A DNA stretch of 64,000 bases from Pseudomonadota bacterium (GCA_021847105.1 JAJZUT010000007.1:1-64000); one strand, 5' to 3'. Positions 27,318 through 36,317 are shown, counted from the stretch's first letter. Made by a program: numbers and translations. The notes: generated by a model from the sequence alone, not told the origin.

Positions 27318-27629
27318 ATGAACGCAAGTGACACGCCCATGCAGTCAGCGCAAATGATGAGCCCACGCGAACGCCTCCTCGGACTGGTACGCAAGATTCT
27401 CGGAGCGAACGCTGCAAACCGCCCGCTGCCAATCGATGCACGGCTCTCCGAACTGGGCGTGAGTTCCATCAAAATGGTGAGCCTGATGCTCGCGATTGAG
27501 ACGGAATTCGATCTAACTATTCCGCAGACCGAAATTACCCCGGAGAATTTCTCCTCGCTGGCCACCGTAGAGGCGCTCGTTCTCAGAATTGCGGCAGGCT
27601 CTGCGAGCACCGAGGCAGGACGTGAATAG
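27318..27629 (+). CDS. Second acyl/peptidyl carrier protein
   Basis: A 103-aa protein from ATG 27318. A longer in-frame frame overlaps the MetA-like gene and is not needed. Predicted helices surround ELGVSSIKMVSL, where Ser50 is the likely phosphopantetheine site. The core matches carrier proteins (LMLAIETEFDLTIPQTEITPENFSSLATVEALV). It lies between the MetA-like gene and the FATP-type ligase, and differs clearly in sequence from the carrier protein of the minus arm. The cluster thus has two carrier proteins, each beside its own AMP-forming enzyme. Confidence 0.88.
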   Translation: MNASDTPMQSAQMMSPRERLLGLVRKILGANAANRPLPIDARLSELGVSSIKMVSLMLAIETEFDLTIPQTEITPENFSSLATVEALVLRIAAGSASTEAGRE

Positions 27630-27714
27630 CGCGACCGGGTCGCCGAAGAGTGCGCGACCCGTGATTGCTCCGACCCGACTGCAACGTCTCCGTTAAGATC
27701 ACCTTCGCTCGACC

Positions 27715-29529
27715 GTGGCAACTGAGGACCCTTCCCAATTCCGGTCAACCGCGAGTCGTGGAGCAGCGCCCCTCCAGGCCTGGATCCGGGCATTGGAGCG
27801 CACCGCCCCAATTGGACGCGACCCCGAAGCCACCTTTCCGCTCCTGATCGATCAACTCGCAGAACGCTTCACGTTAGCCCCAGCGCTCGTCTCCGAGAAT
27901 GACGCTCTCAATTACCGTGAACTTGCCAAGCGTGTGCGCCTCTATGCTCGCTGGGCCATCGACCAGGGCTTCGCACCGGGCACTACGGTCTGCCTGCTGC
28001 TGAATAACTGCGCAGATTACTTGGCCATCTGGCTCGGTCTGACTCGGGCACGCCTCGCGGTTGCCCTCCTCAATACCCATCTCACGGGCGATTCGCTCGC
28101 CCACTCCATCCGAGTGGTCCAGCCAAGCGCCATCATTGCCGGAGATGCTTTCACCGAGCGGGTCCGGGCAGTGCGCGAACTCATCGATCCCGGCGTGGCA
28201 ATTTGGACGCACCGGTCGAACGATTCGGACCTGCCACGCATTGATCAGGCAATCGATCAACTTTCCGGTGAACCGCTCGATCCTGCCGCGTTTCCGCTAC
28301 CAACGCTCACCGACCGGGCTCTCTACATCTACACCTCAGGCACGACCGGACTGCCTAAAGCAGCCGTCGTGACCCATTTGCGGCTGATCCGCTGGGCACA
28401 TTGGTTCAGCGGCATGATGGACATGAAGCCGTCTGACCGGATGTACGACTGTCTGCCTCTCTACCACAGCGTCGGGGGAGTCGTCGCAACCGGTGCAACC
28501 TTGACTGCCGGCGGAACTGTCATTCTGCGAGAGCGATTTTCCGCCACTCGCTTCTGGCAGGACGTCGCAGAGAACCGATGTACAGTCTTTCAATACATTG
28601 GCGAACTTTGCAGGTATCTCCTCGCACACCCGCCCCGCGAGGACGAAGCAGCGCATGAATTGCGCTTGGCCTGCGGAAACGGCATGCAGAGCACTGTCTG
28701 GACGGCGTTTCAGGAACGGTTTCGCATTCCGCAAGTGCTCGAGTACTACGCCTCCACGGAAGGCAACGTCTCGCTCTACAACTGCGAAGGACGCCCGGGT
28801 TCCGTCGGGCGCATCCCCCCTTTCCTCTCGCACCGCTATCCTGTGGCCATCGTCCGTTCCGACCCGGAATCCGGTGAGCCATTTCGCGACGCCGACGGTC
28901 GCTGCATCGCGTGTCAGACCGACGAGTGCGGGGAAGTTCTAGGACAGATTGCCGATGGTGCCGCGCACGCCAGCACGAAATTCGAAGGCTATTCCGACGC
29001 CGAATCGAGCCACCGCAAGGTGCTCCGTAATGTGTTTAAACCAGGCGACGCGTGGTATCGAACCGGCGACCTGATGAGGCGCGATCCGCAGGGTTTTTTC
29101 TATTTCGTTGACCGGGTCGGCGACACCTACCGCTGGCACGGCGAGAATGTATCGACCACCGAAATCGCTGCAATCCTCAGTCGCTGCGCCGGCGTCGCCG
29201 ATGTCGCCGTCTACGGGGTGCAGATACCGGGGATTGAGGGCCGCGCCGGCATGGCCGCAATCGTGGCCGACTCCCGCTTCGACCTCTCTCTGTTCCAGCA
29301 GGAATCGGAGCATCAGCTTCCCTCTTACGCGAGGCCCGTGTTTCTGCGCATCGTCCAGTCTCTTGATCGGACCGCCACCTTCAAGCTGCAGAAGAACACT
29401 CTGGTCGCCCAAGGCTACGATCCTGCCCGCGTAACCGACGCTCTGTACTTCCGATCCTCGGAGGGACCGTATGTCGCTCTGACTCGTGCACTGTTCACCA
29501 GATTGCTCAACGGCCAGGAGCGGTTATGA
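27715..29529 (+). CDS. FATP/long-chain acyl-CoA synthetase-type AMP-forming enzyme
   Basis: A 604-aa adenylate-forming enzyme starting at GTG 27715; no strong ribosome-binding site is seen. Motifs are IYTSGTTGLPKAAVV (P-loop), QVLEYYASTEGNVSL, WYRTGDLMRRD and TATFKLQK near the end with the catalytic lysine. The long YASTEGN segment and DTYRWHGENVST pattern are those of the FATP/very-long-chain acyl-CoA synthetase branch (FadD6-like). It should activate a fatty or other hydrophobic acid, either to CoA or to the carrier protein encoded 85 bp upstream. It converges with the GNAT-like gene. Confidence 0.83.
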   Translation: MATEDPSQFRSTASRGAAPLQAWIRALERTAPIGRDPEATFPLLIDQLAERFTLAPALVSENDALNYRELAKRVRLYARWAIDQGFAPGTTVCLLLNNCADYLAIWLGLTRARLAVALLNTHLTGDSLAHSIRVVQPSAIIAGDAFTERVRAVRELIDPGVAIWTHRSNDSDLPRIDQAIDQLSGEPLDPAAFPLPTLTDRALYIYTSGTTGLPKAAVVTHLRLIRWAHWFSGMMDMKPSDRMYDCLPLYHSVGGVVATGATLTAGGTVILRERFSATRFWQDVAENRCTVFQYIGELCRYLLAHPPREDEAAHELRLACGNGMQSTVWTAFQERFRIPQVLEYYASTEGNVSLYNCEGRPGSVGRIPPFLSHRYPVAIVRSDPESGEPFRDADGRCIACQTDECGEVLGQIADGAAHASTKFEGYSDAESSHRKVLRNVFKPGDAWYRTGDLMRRDPQGFFYFVDRVGDTYRWHGENVSTTEIAAILSRCAGVADVAVYGVQIPGIEGRAGMAAIVADSRFDLSLFQQESEHQLPSYARPVFLRIVQSLDRTATFKLQKNTLVAQGYDPARVTDALYFRSSEGPYVALTRALFTRLLNGQERL

Positions 29530-29672
29530 ATTTTCCCCCGGGCCCGGACATTGCCGAGTTCGTGCTCGCGCCCCCTCTTCGCAAACCCTGCGCAGCTGCA
29601 AAGACGCATCGCGTGAAGATCTTGCACCGGCAAAATCACTTGTGACGTACCGCCCCCCCTTTATCGCAAAGC

Positions 29673-30707
29673 TCAGGCCCACAATTCTCGCTGCGTTGAG
29701 TGAAGATAATAGGCATCATTATCTATCATCTGCACCCTTATCCCTCCCTGTGGAAGTGGCGCCCCGCGCACACTTCGAAGAAAAATGGGACGGGTAAATC
29801 GCTGATGAAATCCACACTCTTCGAATGCCGCTGACAGGGCACTTTCGCTCGACCACGCAGCGACCTCGGCCACCCCACCCACGGTCTTCGCCTGATGGAC
29901 TGCAGCGAAAATCGCGGCGCGCCAGTCCGCTGAATCCGCCGAGGACATCCACAGATCTGCAATGCGAACCTGCCCCGGCACATGACTCAGCATGAAATAT
30001 CCGCCGATCTGCCCGCTGCGTTCCATTGCATAAAGCTCCACGGAAACGAACGGACAAGACAGCGCAAATCGAAACAGCGCAGAACTGCGACCGAACACCG
30101 AGATCCCGGTCTTGGCCACCGGAAGTACATCACTCAATTGGTCCACATCCGCCACACCCAGGCGCCGCACACTCCAGTCCGCGAAGCTGCCACCCGGTGC
30201 GGTCACTGACCAGACCACGCTACGGGCGAACCGCGGCACAACCCTCCAACGGGGCCTGCTAACGCTACGCAGCACCGCAACCGGTGAAAGAGCACGCACG
30301 TAGCCCCTGACTTCTCCGCAGTGCTGATACCCCAATCGAGGCAGGATCTCCAGAGTGTGCCGGCTACCCCCAATGCCCAGCAAAAAATCTGCGAACCGCG
30401 CCACGTAATTCATCAGCAATATGCCACCGCCTCCCGCTTGCTCGCGCGCCGCCCAGTCAATAATGTGAATCACGCGCGCCTCGGCAGAATCCGATCGCAA
30501 GGTTCCGGGAACAATGGCACCGTGCGCGAACAGCTTCGGTCCATCCGCCAGCACGAACGATCGGGAGCCCTCCCAAAGTTCGGTCGGAAGCCAGTATTTC
30601 CACTGCAGATAGGCCGGATCAGGGTCAGGATGCAAGCCGGCATCACGCATCAGCCCGACGATGGCATGGCCCTCTTCCTCCGTGGTTGACCGCACGAGCC
30701 AATTCAT
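29673..30707 (-). CDS. GNAT-like N-acyltransferase
   Basis: A 344-aa protein that appears to contain two GNAT-like halves. The N-terminal half has a possible acyl-CoA region around AAREQAGGGGILLMNYV. The C-terminal half has SGQIGGYFMLSH and RIADLWMSS, followed by a helix and strand typical of the fold. Proteins of this type occur in EPS loci and may acylate amino-sugars, amino acids or the product of the neighbouring cluster. No membrane segment or signal peptide is seen. Function beyond acyl transfer is not predictable. Confidence 0.65.
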   Translation of the reverse strand: MNWLVRSTTEEEGHAIVGLMRDAGLHPDPDPAYLQWKYWLPTELWEGSRSFVLADGPKLFAHGAIVPGTLRSDSAEARVIHIIDWAAREQAGGGGILLMNYVARFADFLLGIGGSRHTLEILPRLGYQHCGEVRGYVRALSPVAVLRSVSRPRWRVVPRFARSVVWSVTAPGGSFADWSVRRLGVADVDQLSDVLPVAKTGISVFGRSSALFRFALSCPFVSVELYAMERSGQIGGYFMLSHVPGQVRIADLWMSSADSADWRAAIFAAVHQAKTVGGVAEVAAWSSESALSAAFEECGFHQRFTRPIFLRSVRGAPLPQGGIRVQMIDNDAYYLHSTQRELWA

Positions 30708-31110
30708 TGATTCCCCATCTTCATCTAGATGTTCCCGACGTCAGTACGTGCCCGTCAATCCGAGAAACCTGACATTTTATACAGCATCCGAAATTCCACC
30801 ACCCTGCGTCACACAAACTGACGAATCTCTCCAATTTCTGCTAACCTTTTGTTACATTCTGGGCACACAACGTCATCGCTTTCAATTGCGTACAACCACA
30901 ATTTAATCTGCGCAATGCCCGTAGCTGCGTACTGCTTTGCGACTTCTCACATGGGTGAGCATCGAGGCTCGCCTATCATCCTCATCTCGCGGTCACGTAT
31001 CGCTCGTATTCCAAACACGCCAACCCCAAAGTCCGTGATCCGCGCCAAGGCCGAATTGCCATCTGAGGCGGTCTGCGCCGCCTACCAAAATTCAATCTGA
31101 CCGACCACCC
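30708..31110. other. 403-bp divergent intergenic region
   Basis: No convincing coding frame lies between the minus-strand GNAT-like gene and the plus-strand deacetylase gene. The DNA is AT-richer than its neighbours, as expected for promoters of both genes. On the minus strand TATAAA occurs at 30776-30781 without a matching -35. No terminator or strong repeat was found. Confidence 0.4.
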
Positions 31111-32046
31111 ATGAATACGCTACATGCCCTCGCCTCTAAGGTGGCTCGCAAAGTCGCCCGCCATGAGAGCGGCTCTCGACTGCTTGCTCGGCTCAACGCT
31201 CGCCCCCGAATCATTATGTTACACGGCGTTGGCACAGATGAGTACCCAACCGACGTTTTTCGCACTCAGCTTCAATTCCTCTCGCGAATCTTCCAGCTCG
31301 TGCCACTTGCCAGCATCCTTCAAGTCGATGCAGCTGACCAATCGCGACCCGCTCTGGCACTTACATTCGATGATGGACTGAAGAATAATTTCACTGCCGC
31401 ATATCCGGTCCTACGGGAATTCAATGCACCGGCAACGTTTTTTGTCTGTCCTGCACTCATCGACAATGGCCAGTGGCTCTGGAACCATGAATGCCGAGCG
31501 AGATTGAGCCGAATGCAAGACGATGCAAAACGTGGCTTCGCTGCCGAATTGGGTATTCAGCGATTCGACACGGAGTCGATCGTACAGCGACTCAAATATC
31601 TTCCTCATGCTGAGCGCAAGGTTTTCGAAATTCGACTTCGTACATTGTCGGGCCCGCTCTCTCCGAGCGCTGCCGAGCGACTGGCCTACGACCTGATGAG
31701 TTGGGAAGATCTCAAGGCTCTCGATCCGACCCTCATCAGCATCGGCGGGCATTCATGCAATCATGAAATCCTCACACGGCTCGACCCCGAGCACCTTGAA
31801 CGGGAGGTTGCGGAATGCAAATCCCGTCTCGAGCGGGAGATCGACGCGCCTGTGACTCAATTTTGCTATCCCGACGGCGCCTATAATGCGCAGGTCGCCG
31901 AATGCGTCGGCCGCCATTTCGAGCTGGCTGTAACCACCGAAAAGCACTGCGTGCCGCGCAACCCGTCACCGCTTCAACTGCCCCGGATCGCCACCGCAGA
32001 GACCCTTGCGGACCTCGCTTGGCGTGTCCATTGGCCCAATGGATAG
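31111..32046 (+). CDS. Polysaccharide deacetylase (NodB/CE4 family)
   Basis: A 311-aa protein. ALTFDDGLKNNFTAAYP (about residue 88) is NodB motif 1, APATFFVCPALI follows, and GGHSCNHEILTRL (about residue 212) is motif 2 with the metal-binding histidines; FCYPDGAYN stands where motif 3 is expected. A roughly 100-residue insertion between motifs 1 and 2 and the WLWNHECRARL element place it with the longer deacetylases of capsule and EPS loci. There is no clear signal peptide. It begins a loosely spaced plus-strand series running to xrtA. Confidence 0.85.
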   Translation: MNTLHALASKVARKVARHESGSRLLARLNARPRIIMLHGVGTDEYPTDVFRTQLQFLSRIFQLVPLASILQVDAADQSRPALALTFDDGLKNNFTAAYPVLREFNAPATFFVCPALIDNGQWLWNHECRARLSRMQDDAKRGFAAELGIQRFDTESIVQRLKYLPHAERKVFEIRLRTLSGPLSPSAAERLAYDLMSWEDLKALDPTLISIGGHSCNHEILTRLDPEHLEREVAECKSRLEREIDAPVTQFCYPDGAYNAQVAECVGRHFELAVTTEKHCVPRNPSPLQLPRIATAETLADLAWRVHWPNG

Positions 32047-32565
32047 CCGTACACCCACTCCCGAGTGCGGACTCTCGGGAATTGCCGCCGAGCGTTTCCC
32101 CAGATCCACCTTAGCGATTCCCGTATTCGCACCACTGGATCGCCCCCAGACACGCAGCGCGCGACGATTTCCCTCTGCGCGGAGCTTTACGGGTCACACA
32201 CCTTTCGCCCGCTCCGCACCAAGTGCGCACCGGAGATTGGCTCGCACGGCGGAGCAACCTGCAACAGGATCAACGCGGACTCGCCTGCCGCTTCAAATAC
32301 CCGTCATCCCGCAATTGGCGCCCAATGGCCACCTCGAACGGCATCGAAGGCGGGCCGCAGAGCTCGCTACAGATGATCCGCAGATTGTCGGTGCTCTCAG
32401 TGCACGCCATGCTCAGCGCGGTCTGCGGCAGCGCGACAAGCGGCAGGAATCGGCATATCTCGGCTCGCGCCACGATCAAGGCGCTCGCGCCCTGGACTGT
32501 GTGCGGCATTTCGAGCTCAATGTGTTACCTTTTCATATAGCAATGAACCACGGGCATCGGCGCCA
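32047..32565. other. 519-bp stretch without an accepted gene upstream of the P450
   Basis: Several overlapping frames of 79-187 codons exist on both strands, but their composition (runs of Arg, Ser, Pro, Thr) is not that of the neighbouring genes and none has a clear ribosome-binding site. A frame at 32223-32540 (105 codons) looks the most protein-like and could be a decayed gene remnant. The P450 promoter should lie near 32520-32560, where the DNA becomes AT-rich. Confidence 0.35.
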
Positions 32566-33849
32566 ATGAGCAGTACAACACAGAAAATTCCGCATGGACC
32601 GGCGCAGCCCTACGCGACGACGGACGATCTGCTTGAATGGATGCGCACCAACTTCGATCGATATGGAGATATCTACCAGGCGTCTGTCTACGGCGATCGC
32701 GTGTATGTCATCAACGATCTTCAATATGTCGATCGCGTTCTGCTGCGCAACTGGAGGAACTATTTGCGCAAGGGTCAGGCCGTCAAGCGAATTGCGCTCA
32801 GCCTCGGAAACGGACTGATCTCAAGTAATGGAGATACCTGGGTCCGGCAACGCCGAATGCTTCAGCCCGCATTCAAGTCGGAATCCATCCGGCTACTGTT
32901 CACCCGGTTTACGCAAGCCACCATTGAATTGCGCGACAAGTGGCGAGACGCGGCTTCTCGAGCCGAGTCGGTTGATGTCACGCACGACGTAAGCCTGGCC
33001 GTTCTCAAAGCCACCCTGCTCGCCATTTTTGGTGACGATTACGAGGCAATTGCGGCGGAATTTGCGCCCATCGCCGAAGAGTCGAGGAATCTCGAGTTTG
33101 TGCAACTCTGCGCCGCCTTGCGCAGGCGTATCGTTGAAATTGTGAATCACCGGCGGGCTCGCGGAGGCTCCGCGTATGATCTTATCGACTTCATGATGAG
33201 CGCGCGCGACCGCGACAGTGGCGAACCGATGACGGATGCCGACCTCGGACGGCAGGCGATGACGCTCGTAATCGCGGGTCATGAAACCACGGCCAGCGTG
33301 CTGAACTGGGTTTGGCATCTTCTTGACGAGCATCCGCACATTGAAGCCAAGCTTGCCGAAGAGATCGCGCGCACACTTGGGGACTCTCCGCTCGAGTTCG
33401 ACGGTCTTGCCAAATTCACTTATACGAATCAAATTATCGACGAAGCACTGCGCATCTATCCGCCGTTGTGGCTCATGACACGCCGAGCGATTACGGACGA
33501 TCACATCGGGGATTATTTCGTTCCCGCAGGCACCGAAATCTACATCTCACCGTTTCTGCTTCAGCGTCATCCCCATTTATGGGAAGCTCCCGATGAGTTT
33601 GATCCCGAGCGCTTCGATGCGGAAACAAACAGACCCGCGCTTGCACACTGTCCGTTCGGAGCAGGACCGCGAAACTGCATCGGCGAGCTGTTCGCCCGAA
33701 TCGAGATGCAGGTCCATTTATTGTTGATCGCACGGGATTTGCGCCTTCGGAGCGCCGCTTCGGCCTCCTCGGAGTTTGTTGCCGGAGTGAATCTGCTGAG
33801 CCGGAGCCATTTCCGGATGAATCCAGAGATGCGAGTCGATGCGAGTTGA
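32566..33849 (+). CDS. Cytochrome P450
   Basis: A 427-aa soluble P450. It has the I-helix oxygen-activation motif AGHETT (237-242), the K-helix ExxR pair (Glu293, Arg296) and the heme loop FGAGPRNCIG with the thiolate ligand Cys371. There is no N-terminal membrane anchor, as is usual in bacteria. It needs external ferredoxin/reductase partners, and none is encoded nearby. It may hydroxylate a product of the carrier-protein cluster or a lipid; context does not decide. Confidence 0.92.
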   Translation: MSSTTQKIPHGPAQPYATTDDLLEWMRTNFDRYGDIYQASVYGDRVYVINDLQYVDRVLLRNWRNYLRKGQAVKRIALSLGNGLISSNGDTWVRQRRMLQPAFKSESIRLLFTRFTQATIELRDKWRDAASRAESVDVTHDVSLAVLKATLLAIFGDDYEAIAAEFAPIAEESRNLEFVQLCAALRRRIVEIVNHRRARGGSAYDLIDFMMSARDRDSGEPMTDADLGRQAMTLVIAGHETTASVLNWVWHLLDEHPHIEAKLAEEIARTLGDSPLEFDGLAKFTYTNQIIDEALRIYPPLWLMTRRAITDDHIGDYFVPAGTEIYISPFLLQRHPHLWEAPDEFDPERFDAETNRPALAHCPFGAGPRNCIGELFARIEMQVHLLLIARDLRLRSAASASSEFVAGVNLLSRSHFRMNPEMRVDAS

Positions 33850-34574
33850 CTGCACGGACCGTAGCAATTCGACTTGGCCGCGGGGAGATCGATACAGTGA
33901 TTTGTACCCGGCTGCGGGTACGGCAATCAAATTTCTTACAGCAGTCGGCGTGCACAATCGGAGGCTGACCGGTGGTGATGCCCACAGAGGGCGACTTTTG
34001 CGAGCAGTCAAATGCCATGACGATGAGGCTGGCGAGCACCGGAACATGACCGAACGCCGCCGAGGGCCAACCGAACGCCACGCGGCTCGGGTCGGTGGAT
34101 TCCTGCGGGGCGTTTCCGCCGCGAGCCCGCGATGGCGCCAGTGATGAGGAGAGGGGTGCGCACCAGTGCGCGGGGTGGCGGCGCCGGATGATCAGAATGG
34201 TCTCTTGCGCTCATTGCCGTCGGTGGCTGGGATGCGCAGTGCCGGGGTGCTCGGGATTCATGAGCCGATCGGCTTTTTTTGGACAGGGCACTCCCGCTCA
34301 CGTGTCCCGACGATATAATTAGGTGTCTCGCCACACGCCCTGTCGCAGCCGAGGCAGTCACCCCTGACGATGGGCCGTGCTCGGCAGCAATGGCCTGCGT
34401 GGGCTGGCCGTACGGAAGTCGCGGCGCGCCGCCAGCGCAAAATCAATCATGCCGCAGCCAATATGCATTGGCTGGGCGGATATTATTCAGGTACCTGAGG
34501 TTCTGCGATAATGCAAGATTTGCCCGCAAAATTGTCGTCCAGTGGATTTTGACGGGCGAATGCGAAAGGGAAAG
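33850..34574. other. About 700-bp intergenic region between P450 and the ATP-grasp fusion
   Basis: No acceptable gene on either strand; opposite-strand frames are extensions antisense to the P450. It contains a terminator-like hairpin (34263-34280). A TATAAT at 34314-34319 lacks a -35 at the proper distance. A TGC-GATAAT extended -10-like sequence at about 34504-34512, roughly 60 bp before the likely start of the next gene, is a better but unproven promoter candidate. Confidence 0.4.
34263..34280 (+). terminator. Possible intrinsic terminator downstream of the P450
   Basis: AGCC-GATC-GGCT forms a short 4-bp stem and 4-base loop and is followed directly by seven Ts including the last stem base. 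The stem is short, and the site lies about 410 bp after the P450 stop, so efficiency is uncertain. Confidence 0.4.
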
Positions 34575-36317
34575 ATGGCTCAAGCTCTCGTACTGGACGG
34601 ACACAGCCGAGCGGCCATAGAGGCGACGCAATCACTCGGCCGTGCCGGCGTTACCGTGACCGTGTCCTCAAGTGACCCGACACCGATCACGTTTCGCTCG
34701 CGGTATGCCCACCGGCGACTGCCTCAGCCGCCGGCACTGCCAGAGGAGCCGTTCCTCGCCTGGATGCGGGAACTGGACGCTCGAGCGCGCTACGATCTCA
34801 TCATCCCATCGACTGAAAACGCTCTCCAAGCCTTTCTCGCGCTCGATGCCGATGACTCTCTGCGGCGCCGCGCAGTCCTCTCGTCGAATCAATCGTTGGC
34901 CCATGCGCTTGACCGTCGTTTGACGTGGAAGCTCGCCGCAGAACTTGGCGTACCGGTTCCCGCCACGCGCTTGATCGAAAGCCTCCCCTCTTCCCCGACC
35001 AGTGCCACCTCGTTTCCCACCGTACTCAAGCCCGCTCGAAGCAAGATTCTCGATCGGGGCGTACTGCGCACTTTTGCCCCCGTCATCGCACGCGATGCGG
35101 AGTGCTATACCAGCGTTCTGCGGGACTGGATTCCGCGCATGGCCGTGCTCGAACAGGAGTACGTCCAAGGATGGGGAGTCGGCATCGAATTGCTTTATCG
35201 CGAGGGAAGGTGTGCGTGGTATTTCGCCCACGAGCGTTTGCATGAATGGCCGCTCACCGGCGGCGCCAGCACTTACCGTAGAGCAATTGAGCCACCGGCA
35301 CAAATGCTGGAAGCCGCACGCGCACTACTCGACAGACTGGAGTGGCATGGGGTTGCGATGGTCGAGTTCAAGCGGCGTACGGACGGCTCGTTCGCATTGA
35401 TGGAGATCAACCCCCGGCTCTGGGGATCGCTGGCCTTGAGCATCGATGCCGGCGTCAATTTTCCACTCGGTCTGCTGCGACTCGCCACCGGCGGAGACCT
35501 CGATCCGCAACCGCATTATCGCCGCGGCATGCGCACACGCCACATCAGTGCCGACGTGGTCTGGCAGAAGGCCAATCTCTTTGCGGATCGCCAAGATCCG
35601 CTCCTCCTCGTCCGCCCGCGACTGCGCTCGATGCTCGAGCCTCTTCTGCTGCTCTCCGGTCAGGAGCGCTGGGACCACTTCTCCTGGCTCGATCCCGCAC
35701 CGGGGCTGCACGAGTGCAGGCGAGTCATTCAGACAGTTCACGATGCGGTTCGACGTAGCCTTTTGATCAGATCGTTACGGCGGCGTCGCAAATCGCTCGT
35801 CCAGCGGGCTGTCCGGCGAATCACTGCGGCGCAGGGCTCGCGCCCGCCGGTTATCCTCTTTCTCTGTGAGGGAAATATCTGCCGCAGCCCATTTGCGGAA
35901 CTGGTGGCACGGCAGAAGCTACCCGGTTACCACATTCTTTCCGCCGGATTCGACCAGCGCGCCCAGCGATCCACTCCGCTCAATGTCAGTAGCGAAGCGG
36001 CGCGTCTCAATTATGACATGTCCGACTGCCGGTCCACCCCGGTGACGGAAAGTCTGCTGAGATCTGCGGACTTGGTGTGCATCATGGATCTGGGGCAGCA
36101 CACGAAGCTTGCCGAGCGCTTTCCCGGGATCCCCCTGAAATCCGTGCCACTCGGGCTATTCTGCAGTCCGCCGATTGTAGAGATACAGGACCCGGACCGG
36201 CGGGACGCTCCCACGACGCGGCGGATTCTTGGCCAGATTCTTTCCGCTGTCGAAGGCCTCACGGACGCGCTCAACGCGACCATTCCCGATGCGCGCCCGG
36301 TGCGTTCCGGCTCCTAA
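34575..36317 (+). CDS. ATP-grasp enzyme fused to low-molecular-weight protein-tyrosine phosphatase
   Basis: About 580 aa. Start taken at ATG 34575 (MAQALVLDGHSRAA); upstream ATG 34560 and GTG 34542 are alternatives. Residues 1-320 form a carbamoyl-phosphate-synthase-like ATP-grasp module: VLKPARSK (ATP lysine), VLEQEYVQGWGVGIELLY, and ALMEINPRLWGS (metal-binding Glu/Asn). After a basic linker, residues from about 425 form an LMW-PTP: ILFLCEGNICRSPFAE with the C-x5-R-S loop (Cys near 431) and a later DPDRRD with the general-acid Asp. The ATP-grasp half would form an amide or peptide bond; the phosphatase half could reverse the tyrosine kinase encoded at 39.9-40.8 kb. The fusion is unusual. Confidence 0.87.
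   Translation: MAQALVLDGHSRAAIEATQSLGRAGVTVTVSSSDPTPITFRSRYAHRRLPQPPALPEEPFLAWMRELDARARYDLIIPSTENALQAFLALDADDSLRRRAVLSSNQSLAHALDRRLTWKLAAELGVPVPATRLIESLPSSPTSATSFPTVLKPARSKILDRGVLRTFAPVIARDAECYTSVLRDWIPRMAVLEQEYVQGWGVGIELLYREGRCAWYFAHERLHEWPLTGGASTYRRAIEPPAQMLEAARALLDRLEWHGVAMVEFKRRTDGSFALMEINPRLWGSLALSIDAGVNFPLGLLRLATGGDLDPQPHYRRGMRTRHISADVVWQKANLFADRQDPLLLVRPRLRSMLEPLLLLSGQERWDHFSWLDPAPGLHECRRVIQTVHDAVRRSLLIRSLRRRRKSLVQRAVRRITAAQGSRPPVILFLCEGNICRSPFAELVARQKLPGYHILSAGFDQRAQRSTPLNVSSEAARLNYDMSDCRSTPVTESLLRSADLVCIMDLGQHTKLAERFPGIPLKSVPLGLFCSPPIVEIQDPDRRDAPTTRRILGQILSAVEGLTDALNATIPDARPVRSGS

Noticed and set aside
30783..30798. Sigma-54-like TGGAAT-N5-ATGCT on the minus strand before the GNAT-like gene
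   Set aside because: GG-N10-GC spacing is right, but the -24 hexamer and -12 element deviate at several positions compared with the three strong matches near the PEP-CTERM genes.
32006..32569. 187-codon frame between the deacetylase and the P450
   Set aside because: Starts inside the deacetylase gene, has Arg/Thr/Pro-rich composition and no motif. At most a decayed remnant lies here.
34314..34319. Perfect TATAAT
   Set aside because: No acceptable -35 within 16-19 bp and no gene start for about 255 bp; a chance match in AT-rich spacer is likely.
35905..35920. TGGCAC followed at the right spacing by GC inside the ATP-grasp/PTP gene
   Set aside because: The -12 part reads AAGCT rather than TTGCT and the site lies inside a coding region with no gene start at a suitable distance.
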